Origin: Budorcas taxicolor
Taxonomy: Eukaryota; Chordata; Mammalia; Artiodactyla; Bovidae
Length of the DNA: 64,000 nt
Direction: 5' to 3'
NCBI RefSeq assembly: GCF_023091745.1
Contig: NW_026291817.1
Location: forward strand, 248,001 to 312,000
The notes beneath the pieces are model-generated. The model was not told where the DNA came from. It did not search any database and saw only the letters and a list, made by a program, of their open reading frames with translations. Made by a program: the position numbers and the translations under genes. Shown here piece after piece: positions 33,476-44,899 of this stretch (position 1 is its first letter; the number at the start of each line of letters is the position of its first letter).

Positions 33476-34291
33476 TTGAGATGCGACGGGAACGCCGGGA
33501 ACTCTTTCCCGACGAAGCAGGGAAAGGATCCCTCATCTCGAGCTACGAGGCGGAAACGGGGCTCCTCTGGATGTGGGCGGGACCCTCGTGATTCCTCTCG
33601 AGTGGAGACGGCTAGGTCAGGGAACTTCTTGATTTGCACCAAGGGTGTGAAGGACCCTTTCGAAGTTCCAGAGGTGAGGTGTGATCAGCCTCGAGACGCC
33701 TCAGCGGAAATGGGCCTCATCTCGCCTGGAGGGGAGAACCTCCTGGATTTTCTCGAGTTGCGACAGGTCTTCTCGAGTTACGACGGGGACCTCAGGGACC
33801 CGCTCTGGTGGCCTCAGGAAAGGCCAGTCCCCATGCGAGTTGCTAGGGGACCTCTCGGGATTCCTCTCCCGTCCATGCCGGGGCCTCAGTCCTTGTGTGG
33901 AGTCGGGGCCGGAACCTGAGGATTCCTCTCCAGTGTTGCCATGGATCTTGGGGTGCTTCTGAGTCTCCCCAGGGGAGTCAGGCCTCGTCTCGAGTGGGGG
34001 CATGCACGTGCGCTTTCCTCCCGAGCTGCAGCAGTAGTGTCACGCTTCCTGTCACGTGGATCAAGGGATCTGTGGCTTTCCCTCGAGGCTGTCCCTCGAG
34101 GCTTTCCCACGAGGCTTTCCCACAGGGCTGTGCCACGTGCCACCTTGGTGTGAGTCGATCCTCGGCGTGAAAGACGAGCCGGTGAAGGGAAAAGAGTTTC
34201 CTCTGGAATGGACTGAGACATCTGGGGGACTCTTGAAATGGTGGCACGACCCTGGAGTTCCTCTCGCCGTTCCTGTTGAGAGGGCCTCCTC
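33476..34291 (+). repeat. Satellite monomer U42 (816 bp, CTAGG)
   Basis: First monomer of the CTAGG-rich domain, with CTAGGTCAGGG. TTGCGACAGG, AGAGTTTCC and CTTGAAATGG are its distinguishing changes. Confidence 0.9.
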
Positions 34292-35107
34292 TTGAGATGC
34301 GACGGGAACGCCGGGAACTCTTTCCCGACGAAGCAGGGAAAGGATCCCTCATCTCGAGCTACGAGGCGGAAACGGGGCTCCTCTGGATGTGGGCGGGACC
34401 CTCGTGATTCCTCTCGAGTGGAGACGGCTAGGTCGGGGAACTTCTTGATTTGCACCAAGGGTGTGAAGGACCCTTTCGAAGTTCCAGAGGTGAGGTGTGA
34501 TCAGCCTCGAGACGCCTCAGCGGAAATGGGCCTCATCTCGCCTGGAGGGGAGAACCTCCTGGATTTTCTCGAGTTGCGGCAGGTCTTCTCGAGTTACGAC
34601 GGGGACCTCAGGGACCCGCTCTGGTGGCCTCAGGAAAGGCCAGTCCCCATGCGAGTTGCTAGGGGACCTCTAGGGATTCCTCTCCCGTCCATGCTGGGGC
34701 CTCAGTCCTTGTGTGGAGTCGTGGCCGGAACCTGAGGATTCCTCTCCAGTGTTGCCATGGATCTTGGGATGCTTCTGAGTCTCCCCAGGGGAGTCAGGCC
34801 TCGTCTCGAATGGGGGCATGCACGTGCGATTTCTTCCCGAGCTGCAGCAGTAGTGTCACGCTTCCTGTCACGTGGATCAAGGGATCTGTGGCTTTCCCTC
34901 GAGGCTGTCCCTCGAGGCTTTCGCACGAGGCTTTCCCACAGGGCTGTGCCACGTGCCACCTTGGTGTGAGTCGATCCTCGGCGTGAAAGACGAGCCGGTG
35001 AAGGGAAAAAATGTTCCTCTGGAATGGACAGAGACATCTGGGGGACTCTTGGAATGGTGGCACGACCCTGGAGTTCCTCTCGCCGTTCCTGTTGAGAGGG
35101 CCTCCTC
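34292..35107 (+). repeat. Satellite monomer U43 (816 bp, CTAGG)
   Basis: An unusually divergent right half: CCTCTAGGG, CATGCTGGGG, GTCGTGGCC, GGGATGCTTC, CTCGAATGGG, GCGATTTC, TTTCGCACGAGG, GGGAAAAAATG and TGGACAGAGAC. Many of these recur in U74, 25 kb away. Confidence 0.9.
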
Positions 35108-35923
35108 TTGAGATGCGACGGGAACGCCGGGAACTCTTTCCCGACGAAGCAGGGAAAGGATCCCTCATCTCGAGCTACGAGGCGGAAACGGGGCTCCTCT
35201 GGATGTGGGCGGGACTCCCGTGATTCCTCTCGAGTTCAGACGGCTAGGTCGGGGAACTTCTTGATTTGCACCAAGGGTGTGAAGGACCCTTTCGAAGTTC
35301 CAGAGGTGAGGTGTGATCAGCCTCGAGACGCCTCAGCGGAAATGGGCCTCATCTCGCCTGGAGGGGAGAACCTCCTGGATTTTCTCGAGTTGTGGCAGGT
35401 CTTCTCGAGTTACGACGGGGACCTCAGGGACCCGCTCTGGTGGCCTCAGGAAAGGCCAGTCCCCATGCGGGTTGCTAGGGGACCTCTCGGGATTCCTTTC
35501 CCGTCCATGCCGGGGCCTCAGTCCTTGTGTGGAGTCGGGGCCGGAACCTGAGGATTCCTCTCCAGTGTTGCCATGGATCTTGGGGTGCTTCTGAGTCTCC
35601 CCAGGGGAGTCAGGCCTCGTCTCGAGTGGGGGCATGCACGTGCGCTTTCCTCCCGAGCTGCAGCAGTAGTGTCACGCTTCCTGTCACGTGGATCAAGGGA
35701 TCTGTGGTTTTCCCTCGAGGCTGTCCCTCGAGGCTTTCCCACGAGGCTTTCCCACAGGGCTGTGCCACGTGCCACCTTGGTGTGAGTCGATGTTCGGCGT
35801 GAAAGACGAGCCGGTGAAGGGAAAAGAGGTTCCTCTGGAATGGACTGAGACATCTGGGGGACTCTTGGAATGGTGGCACGACCCTGGAGTTCCTCTCGCC
35901 GTTCCTGTAGAGAGGGCCTCCTC
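35108..35923 (+). repeat. Satellite monomer U44 (816 bp, CTAGG)
   Basis: GGACTCCCGTG, GAGTTCAGACGG, TTGTGGCAGG, CATGCGGGTTG, GATTCCTTTCCC, GTGGTTTTCC and CGATGTTCGG, ending CTGTAGAG. It is related to U75. Confidence 0.9.
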
Positions 35924-36739
35924 TTGAGATGCGACGGGAACGCCGGGAACTCTTTCCCGACGAAGCAGGGAAAGGATCCCTCATCTCGAGCTACGAGGCG
36001 GAAACGGGGCTCCTCTGGATGTGGGCGGGACCCTCGTGATTCCTCTCGAGTGGAAACGGCTAGGTCAGGGAACTTCTTGATTTGCACCTAGGGTGTGAAG
36101 GACCCTTTCGAAGTTCCAGAGGTGAGGTGTGATCAGCCTCGAGACGCCTCAGCGGAAATGGGCCTCATCTCGCCTGGAGGGGAGAACCTCCTGGATTTTC
36201 TCGAGTTGCGGCAGGTCTTCTCGAGTTACGACGGGGACCTCAGGGACCCGCTCTGGTGGCCTCAGGAAAGGCCAGTCCCCATGCGAGTTGCTAGGGGACC
36301 TCTCGGGATTCCTCTCCCGTCCATGCCGGGGCCTCAGTCCTTGTGTGGAGTCGGGGCCGGAACCTGAGGATTCCTCTCCAGTGTTGCCATGGATCTTGGG
36401 GTGCTTCTGAGTCTCCCCAGGGGAGTCTGGCCTCGTCTCGAGTGGGGGCATGCACGTGCGCTTTCCTCCCGAGATGCAGCAGTAGTGTCACGCTTCCTGT
36501 TACGTGGATCAAGGGATCTGTGGCTTTCCCTCGAGGCTGTCCCTCGAGGCTTTCCCACGAGGCTTTCCCACAGGGCTGTGCCACGTGCCACCTTGGTGTG
36601 AGTCGATCCTCGGCGTGAAAGACGAGCCGGTGAAGGGAAAAGAGGTTCCTCTGGAATGGACTGAGACATCTGGGGGACTCTTGGAATGGTGGCACGACCC
36701 TGGAGTTCCTCTCGCCATTCCTGTTGAGCGGGCCTCCTC
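35924..36739 (+). repeat. Satellite monomer U45 (816 bp, CTAGG)
   Basis: GTGGAAACGG, CTAGGTCAGGG and CACCTAGGG at the left. The right half has GAGTCTGGCC, GAGATGCAGC, GTTACGTGG (middle E-box lost) and CCATTCC with GAGCGGG, shared with U49. Confidence 0.9.
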
Positions 36740-37555
36740 TTGAGATGCGACGGGAACGCCGGGAACTCTTTCCCGAAGAAGCAGGGAAAGGATCCCTCAT
36801 CTCGAGCTACGAGGCGGAAACGGGGCTCCTCTGGATGTGGGCGGGACCCTCGTGATTCCTCTCGAGTGGAGACGGGTATGTCGGGGAACTTCTTGATTTG
36901 CACAAAGGGTGTGAAGGACCCTTTCGAAGTTCCAGAGGTGAGGTGTGATCAGCCTCGAGACGCCTCAGCGGAAATGGGCCTCATTTCGCCTGGAGGGGAG
37001 AACCTCCTGGATTTTCTCGAGTTGCGGCAGGTCTTCTCGAGTTACGACGGGGACCTCAGGGACCCGCTCTGGTGGCCTCAGGAAAGGCCAGTCCCCATGC
37101 GAGTTGCTAGGGGACCTCTCGGGATTCCTCTCCCGTCCATGCCGGGGCCTCAGTCCTTGTGTGGAGTCGGGGCCGGAACCTTAGGATTCCTCTCCAGTGT
37201 TGCCATGGATCTTGGGGTGCTTCTGAGTCTCCCCAGGGGAGTCAGGCCTCGTCTCGAGTGGGGGCATGCACGTGCGCTTTCCTCCCGAGCTGCAGCAGTA
37301 GTGTCACGCTTCCTGTCACGTGGATCAAGGGATCTGTGGCTTTCCCTCGAGGCTGTCCCTCGAGGCTTTCCCACGAGGCTTTCCCACAGGGCTGTGCCAC
37401 GTGCCACCTTGGTGTGAGTCGATCCTCGGCGTGAAAGACGAGCCGGTGAAGGGAAAAGAGGTTCCTCTGGAATGGACTGAGACATCTGGGGGACTCTTGG
37501 AATGGTGGCACGACCCTGGAGTTCCTCTCGCCGTTCCTGTTGAGAGGGCCTCCTC
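36740..37555 (+). repeat. Satellite monomer U46 (816 bp, GTATG)
   Basis: CCCGAAGAAG, CACAAAGGG, CATTTCGCC and GGAACCTTAGG. The last change removes an in-frame TGA and lengthens a shadow reading frame to 225 codons. It is repeated as U50. Confidence 0.9.
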
Positions 37556-38371
37556 TTGAGATGCGACGGGAACGCCGGGAACTCTTTCCCGACGAAGCAG
37601 GGAAAGGATCCCTCATCTCGAGCTACGAGGCGGAAACGGGGCTCCTCTGGATGTGGGCGGGACCCTCGTGATTCCTCTCGAGTGGAGACGGCTAGGTCAG
37701 GGAATTTCTTGATTTGCACCAAGGGTGTGAAGGACCCTTTCGAAGTTCCAGAGGTGAGGTGTGATCAGCCTCGAGACGCCTCAGCGGAAATGGGCCTCAT
37801 CTCGCCTGGAGGGGAGAACCTCCTGGATTTTCTCGAGTTGCGGCAGGTCTTCTCGAGTTACGACGGGGACCTCAGGGACCCGCTCTGGTGGCCTCAGGAA
37901 AGGCCAGTCCCCATGCGAGTTGCTAGGGGACCTCTCGGGATTCCTCTCCCGTCCATGCCGGGGCCTCAGTCCTTGTGTGGAGTCGGGGCCGGAACCTGAG
38001 GATTCCTCTCCAGTGTTGCCATGGATCTTGGGGTGCTTCTGAGTCTCCCCAGGGGAGTCAGGCCTCGTCTCGAGTGGGGGCATGCACGTGCGCTTTCCTC
38101 CCGAGCTGCAGCAGTAGTGTCACGCTTCCTGTCACGTGGATCAAGGGATCTGTGGCTTTCCCTCGAGGCTGTCCCTCGAGGCTTTCCCACGAGGCTTTCC
38201 CACAGGGCTGTGCCACGTGCCACCTTGGTGTGAGTCGATCCTCGGCGTGAAAGACGAGCCGGTGAAGGGAAAAGAGGTTCCTCTGGAATGGACTGAGACA
38301 TCTGGGGGACTCTTGGAATGGTGGCACGACCGTGGAGTTCCTCTCGCCGTTCCTGTTGAGAGGGCCTCCTC
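37556..38371 (+). repeat. Satellite monomer U47 (816 bp, CTAGG)
   Basis: CTAGGTCAGGG, GGAATTTCTTG and CACGACCGTGG, otherwise consensus. It is repeated as U51, which keeps GGAACTTC. Confidence 0.9.
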
Positions 38372-39187
38372 TTGAGATGCGACGGGAACGCCGGGAACTC
38401 TTTCCCGACGAAGCAGGGAAAGGATCCCTCATCTCGAGCTACGAGGCGGAAACGGTGCTCCTCTGGATGTGGGCGGGACCCTCGTGATTCCTCTCGAGTG
38501 GAGACGGCTAGGTCGGGGAACTTCTTGATTTGCACCAAGGGTGTGAAGGACCCTTTCGAAGTTCCAGAGGTGAGGTGTGATCAGCCTCGAGACGCCTCAG
38601 CGGAAATGGGCCTCATCTCGCCTGGAGGGGAGAACCTCCTGGATTTTCTCGAGTTGTGGCAGGTCTTCTCGAGTTACGACGGGGACCTCAGGGACCCGCT
38701 CTGGTGGCCTCAGGAAAGGCCAGTCCCCATGCGGGTTGCTAGGGGACCTATCGGGATTCCTCTCCCGTCCATGCCGGGGCCTCAGTCCTTGTGTGGAGTC
38801 GGGGCCGGAACCTGAGGATTCCTCTCCAGTGTTGCCATGGATCTTGGGGTGCTTCTGAGTCTCCCCAGGGGAGTCAGGCCTCGTCTCGAGTGGGGGCATG
38901 CACGTGCGCTTTCCTCCCGAGCTGCAGCAGTAGTGTCACGCTTCCTGTCACGTGGATCAAGGGATCTGTGGCTTTCCCTCGAGGCTGTCCCTCGAGGCTT
39001 TCCCACGAGGCTTTCCCACAGGGCTGTGCCACGTGCCACCTTGGTGTGAGTCGATCCTCGGCGTGAAAGACGAGCCGGTGAAGGGAAAAGAGGTTCCTCT
39101 GGAATGGACTGAGACATCTGGGGGACTCTTGGAATGGTGGCACGACCCTGGAGTTCCTCTCGACGGTCCTGTTGAGAGGGCCTCCTC
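38372..39187 (+). repeat. Satellite monomer U48 (816 bp, CTAGG)
   Basis: ACGGTGCTCC, CTAGGTCGGGG, TTGTGGCAGG, CATGCGGG and GGACCTATCGG, ending CTCGACGGTCC. It is repeated as U52. Confidence 0.9.
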
Positions 39188-40003
39188 TTGAGATGCGACG
39201 GGAACGCCGGGAACTCTTTCCCGACGAAGCAGGGAAAGGATCCCTCATCTCGAGCTACGAGGCGGAAACGGTGCTCCTCTGGATGTGGGCGGGACCCTCG
39301 TGATTCCTCTCGAGTGGAGACGGCTAGGTCGGGGAACTTCTTGATTTGCACCAAGGGTGTGAAGGAGCCTTTCGAAGTTCCAGAGGTGAGGTGTGATCAG
39401 CCTCGAGACGCCTCAGCGGAAATGGGCCTCATCTCGCCTGGAGGGGAGAACCTCCTGGATTTTCTCGAGTTGCGGCAGGTCTTCTCGAGTTACGACGGGG
39501 ACCTCAGGGACCCGCTCTGGTGGCCTCAGGAAAGGCCAGTCCCCATGCGAGTTGCTAGGGGACCTCTCGGGATTCCTCTCCCGTCCATGCCGGGGCCTCA
39601 GTCCTTGTGTGGAGTCGGGGCCGGAACCTGAGGATTCCTCTCCAGTGTTGCCATGGATCTTGGGGTGCTTCTGAGTCTCCCCAGGGGAGTCTGGCCTCGT
39701 CTCGAGTGGGGGCATGCACGTGCGCTTTCCTCCCGAGATGCAGCAGTAGTGTCACGCTTCCTGTTACGTGGATCAAGGGATCTGTGGCTTTCCCTCGAGG
39801 CTGTCCCTCGAGGCTTTCCCACGAGGCTTTCCCACAGGGCTGTGCCACGTGCCACCTTGGTGTGAGTCGATCCTCGGCGTGAAAGACGAGCCGGTGAAGG
39901 GAAAAGAGGTTCCTCTGGAATGGACTGAGACATCTGGGGGACTCTTGGAATGGTGGCACGACCCTGGAGTTCCTCTCGCCATTCCTGTTGAGCGGGCCTC
40001 CTC
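39188..40003 (+). repeat. Satellite monomer U49 (816 bp, CTAGG)
   Basis: The left half has ACGGTGCTCC and AAGGAGCCT, like U53. The right half has GAGTCTGGCC, GAGATGCAGC and GTTACGTGG, like U45. It carries the junction of the tetramer duplication. Confidence 0.9.
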
Positions 40004-40819
40004 TTGAGATGCGACGGGAACGCCGGGAACTCTTTCCCGAAGAAGCAGGGAAAGGATCCCTCATCTCGAGCTACGAGGCGGAAACGGGGCTCCTCTGGAT
40101 GTGGGCGGGACCCTCGTGATTCCTCTCGAGTGGAGACGGGTATGTCGGGGAACTTCTTGATTTGCACAAAGGGTGTGAAGGACCCTTTCGAAGTTCCAGA
40201 GGTGAGGTGTGATCAGCCTCGAGACGCCTCAGCGGAAATGGGCCTCATTTCGCCTGGAGGGGAGAACCTCCTGGATTTTCTCGAGTTGCGGCAGGTCTTC
40301 TCGAGTTACGACGGGGACCTCAGGGACCCGCTCTGGTGGCCTCAGGAAAGGCCAGTCCCCATGCGAGTTGCTAGGGGACCTCTCGGGATTCCTCTCCCGT
40401 CCATGCCGGGGCCTCAGTCCTTGTGTGGAGTCGGGGCCGGAACCTTAGGATTCCTCTCCAGTGTTGCCATGGATCTTGGGGTGCTTCTGAGTCTCCCCAG
40501 GGGAGTCAGGCCTCGTCTCGAGTGGGGGCATGCACGTGCGCTTTCCTCCCGAGCTGCAGCAGTAGTGTCACGCTTCCTGTCACGTGGATCAAGGGATCTG
40601 TGGCTTTCCCTCGAGGCTGTCCCTCGAGGCTTTCCCACGAGGCTTTCCCACAGGGCTGTGCCACGTGCCACCTTTGTGTGAGTCGATCCTCGGCGTGAAA
40701 GACGAGCCGGTGAAGGGAAAAGAGGTTCCTCTGGAATGGACTGAGACATCTGGGGGACTCTTGGAATGGTGGCACGACCCTGGAGTTCCTCTCGCCGTTC
40801 CTGTTGAGAGGGCCTCCTC
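40004..40819 (+). repeat. Satellite monomer U50 (816 bp, GTATG)
   Basis: Copy of U46, including CACAAAGGG and GGAACCTTAGG. CACCTTTGTGTG is new. Confidence 0.9.
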
Positions 40820-41635
40820 TTGAGATGCGACGGGAACGCCGGGAACTCTTTCCCGACGAAGCAGGGAAAGGATCCCTCATCTCGAGCTACGAGGCGGAAA
40901 CGGGGCTCCTCTGGATGTGGGCGGGACCCTCGTGATTCCTCTCGAGTGGAGACGGCTAGGTCAGGGAACTTCTTGATTTGCACCAAGGGTGTGAAGGACC
41001 CTTTCGAAGTTCCAGAGGTGAGGTGTGATCAGCCTCGAGACGCCTCAGCGGAAATGGGCCTCATCTCGCCTGGAGGGGAGAACCTCCTGGATTTTCTCGA
41101 GTTGCGGCAGGTCTTCTCGAGTTACGACGGGGACCTCAGGGACCCGCTCTGGTGGCCTCAGGAAAGGCCAGTCCCCATGCGAGTTGCTAGGGGACCTCTC
41201 GGGATTCCTCTCCCGTCCATGCCGGGGCCTCAGTCCTTGTGTGGAGTCGGGGCCGGAACCTGAGGATTCCTCTCCAGTGTTGCCATGGATCTTGGGGTGC
41301 TTCTGAGTCTCCCCAGGGGAGTCAGGCCTCGTCTCGAGTGGGGGCATGCACGTGCGCTTTCCTCCCGAGCTGCAGCAGTAGTGTCACGCTTCCTGTCACG
41401 TGGATCAAGGGATCTGTGGCTTTCCCTCGAGGCTGTCCCTCGAGGCTTTCCCACGAGGCTTTCCCACAGGGCTGTGCCACGTGCCACCTTGGTGTGAGTC
41501 GATCCTCGGCGTGAAAGACGAGCCGGTGAAGGGAAAAGAGGTTCCTCTGGAATGGACTGAGACATCTGGGGGACTCTTGGAATGGTGGCACGACCGTGGA
41601 GTTCCTCTCGCCGTTCCTGTTGAGAGGGCCTCCTC
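40820..41635 (+). repeat. Satellite monomer U51 (816 bp, CTAGG)
   Basis: Copy of U47, including CGACCGTGG, but with the ordinary GGAACTTC. Confidence 0.9.
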
Positions 41636-42451
41636 TTGAGATGCGACGGGAACGCCGGGAACTCTTTCCCGACGAAGCAGGGAAAGGATCCCTCATCTCG
41701 AGCTACGAGGCGGAAACGGTGCTCCTCTGGATGTGGGCGGGACCCTCGTGATTCCTCTCGAGTGGAGACGGCTAGGTCGGGGAACTTCTTGATTTGCACC
41801 AAGGGTGTGAAGGACCCTTTCGAAGTTCCAGAGGTGAGGTGTGATCAGCCTCGAGACGCCTCAGCGGAAATGGGCCTCATCTCGCCTGGAGGGGAGAACC
41901 TCCTGGATTTTCTCGAGTTGTGGCAGGTCTTCTCGAGTTACGACGGGGACCTCAGGGACCCGCTCTGGTGGCCTCAGGAAAGGCCAGTCCCCATGCGGGT
42001 TGCTAGGGGACCTATCGGGATTCCTCTCCCGTCCATGCCGGGGCCTCAGTCCTTGTGTGGAGTCGGGGCCGGAACCTGAGGATTCCTCTCCAGTGTTGCC
42101 ATGGATCTTGGGGTGCTTCTGAGTCTCCCCAGGGGAGTCAGGCCTCGTCTCGAGTGGGGGCATGCACGTGCGCTTTCCTCCCGAGCTGCAGCAGTAGTGT
42201 CACGCTTCCTGTCACGTGGATCAAGGGATCTGTGGCTTTCCCTCGAGGCTGTCCCTCGAGGCTTTCCCACGAGGCTTTCCCACAGGGCTGTGCCACGTGC
42301 CACCTTGGTGTGAGTCGATCCTCGGCGTGAAAGACGAGCCGGTGAAGGGAAAAGAGGTTCCTCTGGAATGGACTGAGACATCTGGGGGACTCTTGGAATG
42401 GTGGCACGACCCTGGAGTTCCTCTCGACGGTCCTGTTGAGAGGGCCTCCTC
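41636..42451 (+). repeat. Satellite monomer U52 (816 bp, CTAGG)
   Basis: Copy of U48, including CATGCGGG, GGACCTATCGG and the CTCGACGGTCC end. I saw no difference. Confidence 0.9.
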
Positions 42452-43267
42452 TTGAGATGCGACGGGAACGCCGGGAACTCTTTCCCGACGAAGCAGGGAA
42501 AGGATCCCTCATCTCGAGCTACGAGGCGGAAACGGTGCTCCTCTGGATGTGGGCGGGACCCTCGTGATTCCTCTCGAGTGGAGACGGCTAGGTCGGGGAA
42601 CTTCTTGATTTGCACCAAGGGTGTGAAGGAGCCTTTCGAAGTTCCAGAGGTGAGGTGTGATCAGCCTCGAGACGCCTCAGCGGAAATGGGCCTCATCTCG
42701 CCTGGAGGGGAGAACCTCCTGGATTTTCTCGAGTTGCGGCAGGTCTTCTCGAGTTACGACGGGGACCTCATGGACCCGCTCTGGTGACCTTAGGAAAGGC
42801 TAGTCCCCATGCGAGTTGCTAGGGGACCTCTCGGGATTCCTCTCCCGTCCATGCCGGGGCCTCAGTCCTTGTGTGGAGTCGGGGCCGGAACCTGAGGATT
42901 CCTCTCCAGTGTTGCCATGGATCTTGGGGTGCTTCTGAGTCTCCCCAGGGGAGTCAGGCCTCGTCTCGAGTGGGGGCATGCACGTGCGCTTTCCTCCCGA
43001 GCTGTAGCAGTAGTGTCACGCTTCCTGTCACGTAGATCAAGGGATCTGTGGCTTTCCCTCGAGGCTGTCCCTCGAGGCTTTCCCACGAGGCTTTCCCACA
43101 GGGCTGTGCCACGTGCCACCTTGGTGTGAGTCGATCCTCGGCGTGAAAGACGAGCCGGTGAAGGGAAAAGAGGTTCCTCTGGAAAGGACTGAGACATCTG
43201 GGGGACTCTTGGAATGGTGGCACGACCCTGGAGTTCCTCTCGCCGTTCCTGTTGAGAGGGCTTCCTC
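42452..43267 (+). repeat. Satellite monomer U53 (816 bp, CTAGG)
   Basis: The left half matches U49 (ACGGTGCTCC, AAGGAGCCT). Then come CATGGACCC, GGTGACCTTAGG, AAAGGCTAG, GAGCTGTAGC, CACGTAGATC and CTGGAAAGGACTG. It is repeated as U65. GGGCTTCCTC sits at its right end. Confidence 0.9.
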
Positions 43268-44083
43268 TTGAGATGCGACGGGAACGCCGGGAACTCTTTC
43301 CCGACGAAGCAGGGAAAGGATCCCTCATCTCGAGCTACGAGGCGGAAACGGGGCTCCTCTGGATGTGGGCGGGACCCTCGTGATTCCTCTCGAGTGGAGA
43401 CGGCTAGGTCAGGGAACTTCTTGATTTGCACCAAGGGTGTGAAGGACCCTTTCGAAGTTCCAGAGGTGAGGTGTGATCAGCCTCGAGACGCCTCAGCGGA
43501 AATGGGCCTCATCTCGCCTGGAGGGGAGAACCTCCTGGATTTTCTCGAGTTGCGGCAGGTCTTCTCGAGTTACGACGGGGACCTCAGGGACCCGCTCTGG
43601 TGGCCTCAGGAAAGGCCAGTCCCCATGCGAGTTGCTAGGGGACCTCTCGGGATTCCTCTCCCGTCCATGCCGGGGCCTCAGTCCTTGTGTGGAGTCGGAG
43701 CCGGAACCTGAGGATTCCTCCCCAGTGTTGCCATGGATCTTGGGGTGCTTCTGAGTCTCCCCAGGGGAGTCAGGCCTCGTCTCGGGTGGGGGCATGCACG
43801 TGCGCTTTCCTCCCGAGCTGCAGCAGTAGTGTCACGCTTCCTGTCACGTGGATCAAGGGATCTGTGGCTTTCCCTCGAGGCTGTCCCTCGAGGCTTTCCC
43901 ACGAGGCTTTCCCACAGGGCTGTGCCACGTGCCACCTTGGTGTGAGTCGATCCTCGGCGTGAAAGACGAGCCGGTGAAGGGAAAAGAGGTTCCTCTGGAA
44001 TGGACTGAGACATCTGGGGGACTCTTGGAATGGTGGCACGACCCTGGAGTTCCTCTCGCCGTTCCTGTTGAGAGGGCCTCCTC
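43268..44083 (+). repeat. Satellite monomer U54 (816 bp, CTAGG)
   Basis: CTAGGTCAGGG at the left with a domain-A style right half: A at 432, C at 454 and G at 518. It is repeated as U66. U64 has the same make-up. Confidence 0.9.
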
Positions 44084-44899
44084 TTGAGATGCGACGGGAA
44101 CGCCGGGAACTCTTTCCCGACGAAGCAGGGAAAGGATCCCTCATCTCGAGCTACGAGGCGGAAACGGTGCTCCTCTGGATGTGGGCGGGACCCTCGTGAT
44201 TCCTCTCGAGTGGAGACGGCTAGGTCGGGGAACTTCTTGATTTGCACCAAGGGTGTGAAGGAGCCTTTCGAAGTTCCAGAGGTGAGGTGTGATCAGCCTC
44301 GAGACGCCTCAGCGGAAATGGGCCTCATCTCGCCTGGAGGGGAGAACCTCCTGGATTTTCTCGAGTTGCGGCAGGTCTTCTCGAGTTACGACGGGGACCT
44401 CATGGACCCGCTCTGGTGACCTTAGGAAAGGCTAGTCCCCATGCGAGTTGCTAGGGGACCTCTCGGGATTCCTCTCCCGTCCATGCCGGGGCCTCAGTCC
44501 TTGTGTGGAGTCGGGGCCGGAACCTGAGGATTCCTCTCCAGTGTTGCCATGGATCTTGGGGTGCTTCTGAGTCTCCCCAGGGGAGTCAGGCCTCGTCTCG
44601 AGTGGGGGCATGCACGTGCGCTTTCCTCCCGAGCTGCAGCAGTAGTGTCACGCTTCCTGTCACGTAGATCAAGGGATCTGTGGCTTTCCCTCGAGGCTGT
44701 CCCTCGAGGCTTTCCCACGAGGCTTTCCCACAGGGCTGTGCCACGTGCCACCTTGGTGTGAGTCGATCCTCGGCGTGAAAGACGAGCCGGTGAAGGGAAA
44801 AGAGGTTCCTCTGGAATGGACTGAGACATCTGGGGGACTCTTGGAATGGTGGCACGACCCTGGAGTTCCTCTCGCCGTTCCTGTTGAGAGGGCCTCCTC
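44084..44899 (+). repeat. Satellite monomer U55 (816 bp, CTAGG)
   Basis: ACGGTGCTCC, AAGGAGCCT, CATGGACCC, GGTGACCTTAGG, AAAGGCTAG and CACGTAGATC. It is related to U53, U60 and U67. Confidence 0.9.

Larger units (their letters stand above)
36428..42768. repeat. Tetramer duplication, period 3264 bp (U45/46-U49 and U49-U53)
   Basis: The ordered set of second half of U45, then U46, U47, U48 and first half of U49, recurs as second half of U49, then U50, U51, U52 and first half of U53. Shared oddities include GAGTCTGGCC, GAGATGCAGC, GTTACGTGG, GAGCGGG, CCCGAAGAAG, CACAAAGGG, GGAACCTTAGG, CGACCGTGG and ACGGTGCTCC. Few differences are visible: GAATTTC against GAACTTC in U47/U51 and CCTTGGTG against CCTTTGTG in U46/U50. 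The limits are approximate: start between 36106 and 36427, end before CATGGACCC at 42769. Confidence 0.82.
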
